8,569 nt of DNA from an uncultured Phascolarctobacterium sp. Lineage in GTDB: Bacteria; Bacillota; Negativicutes; Acidaminococcales; Acidaminococcaceae. A program made the translations under genes and the position numbers. Below the pieces are notes generated by a model. That model was not told the DNA's origin and ran no database searches. It saw only the letters and a program-made list of their open reading frames with translations. The stretch's first letter is position 1; every line of letters begins with the position of its first letter. The stretch is from NCBI GenBank assembly GCA_949287345.1, contig CASEGD010000070.1:1-8569 (forward strand), written 5' to 3'. Positions 7,936 to 8,569 of this stretch are shown piece after piece.

Positions 7936-8569
7936 CTATTCTTCCGTATTTTTGTCAAAGCCTTTCAGCAGCTCAAGCTGCGATTCCAGCAGGTTTATCA
8001 TGTGCTGGCGGTGTACGTTGGCTTTTTTTACCTGGTCTTCAAACATATTTTTGGCAAGGCCTGCTTTGTTTTCAGCTTCAAAAATCATTTTGCGTGCGCG
8101 GTCATCGGCGTCGCTGATGGTTTTCTGCGCCTGAACGCGGGATTTGTTAAGCGTTTCCACCGCTTCCTCGCGCGCCCTGTCCAGAATATTTTTGCAGGCT
8201 TCCTCGCTTTTAACTTTCATCTGCGCTACTTCCACTTCGGCAGCTACGCGCATTTTGTTGACAAACTGCTGCGTGTCGCTTTTCAGTTTGTTCATTTCGG
8301 CTTCGGTTTCGTTGCGCAGCTTGCCTGCTTCCGCTTCGGCGTCGTTGCGTACTTTTTCGGCATAAGTGTCGGCATCGGCGCGTGCCTGTGCAGCGGCAGC
8401 GTTGGCTTCGTTTACAAGACGGCCTGCTTCATTCTGTGCCTCCTGCTTGATGCCTTCGCATTTAGCGGCAGTTTCGTCAAGCATAACCTGCGCTTTTTTC
8501 TCGCTGGTCTTTTTAACTTCGTCCGCCGTTTCCTGCGCCACAACCAAAGTGTTCTGCATGGTTGCTTCC
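7936..8569 (-). CDS. divIVA: DivIVA-like cell division protein, 3' part (5' end outside window)
   Basis: The frame is open to the window edge, so the true start lies beyond 8569; the Met at 8559 is internal (preceded in frame by E-A-T). The visible about 210 residues begin with MQNTLVVAQETADEVK, a segment typical of DivIVA just after its N-terminal membrane-binding domain. They continue as a long, Ala/Glu/Lys-rich coiled coil and end in a short tail (LLKGFDKNTEE). DivIVA recognises curved membrane at poles and septa and recruits division or growth partners. The membrane-binding domain itself is not visible, so the call rests on the coiled coil and on position: in many Bacillota divIVA closes the ylm division cluster immediately before ileS. 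A generic coiled-coil protein is the alternative. It is followed by the phosphatase gene with a 12-nt gap. Confidence 0.85.
   Translation of the reverse strand, partial: EATMQNTLVVAQETADEVKKTSEKKAQVMLDETAAKCEGIKQEAQNEAGRLVNEANAAAAQARADADTYAEKVRNDAEAEAGKLRNETEAEMNKLKSDTQQFVNKMRVAAEVEVAQMKVKSEEACKNILDRAREEAVETLNKSRVQAQKTISDADDRARKMIFEAENKAGLAKNMFEDQVKKANVHRQHMINLLESQLELLKGFDKNTEE

Overview
The window looks like a chromosomal segment of a Bacillota (Firmicutes) bacterium. The reasons are a T-box leader in front of ileS, a DivIVA-type gene just upstream of ileS, GGAGG-type ribosome binding sites with two supported TTG starts, and a PerR/Fur-rubrerythrin pair. Moderate GC and the gene style would fit a Negativicutes gut anaerobe, but that lineage is a guess from memory, not a measurement.

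Left part (1-1825), leftward genes: a 134-residue conserved protein of unknown function that appears to have a reduced dihydrofolate-reductase-like fold, then rubrerythrin, then a PerR/Fur-family metalloregulator. The regulator and rubrerythrin form a two-gene unit behind a near-perfect consensus promoter. The roughly 300 bp between the regulator and feoA holds divergent promoters and an unusual density of inverted repeats.

Middle (1826-4048), rightward genes: feoA and feoB, the ferrous iron uptake system, coupled by an ATGA overlap. feoB is broken inside its GTPase domain. The reading frame changes near 2430 and about 8-9 codons that the family normally has are missing, so the gene reads as a G-domain fragment plus a membrane fragment. 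The iron-import genes thus sit head to head with peroxide/iron-responsive genes, a coherent iron and oxidative-stress module for an anaerobe.

Right part (4049-8569), leftward genes: a convergent terminator separates feoB from ileS. ileS encodes a full-length isoleucyl-tRNA synthetase and is preceded by an isoleucine T-box riboswitch (specifier ATC) with its own strong promoter. Upstream are a histidine-phosphatase (phosphoglycerate-mutase-like) gene and the 3' part of a divIVA-like gene cut by the window edge. divIVA next to ileS is a known Bacillota arrangement; the phosphatase gene is inserted between them.

I see no tRNA or rRNA genes, CRISPR array, insertion sequence or phage genes. Apart from the feoB lesion and the left-hand DHFR-like protein, gene content is ordinary. 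The most worthwhile points are the feoB deletion/frameshift, the degenerate DHFR-like protein, the Asn at the Fur/PerR-diagnostic metal position, and the palindrome-rich control region.
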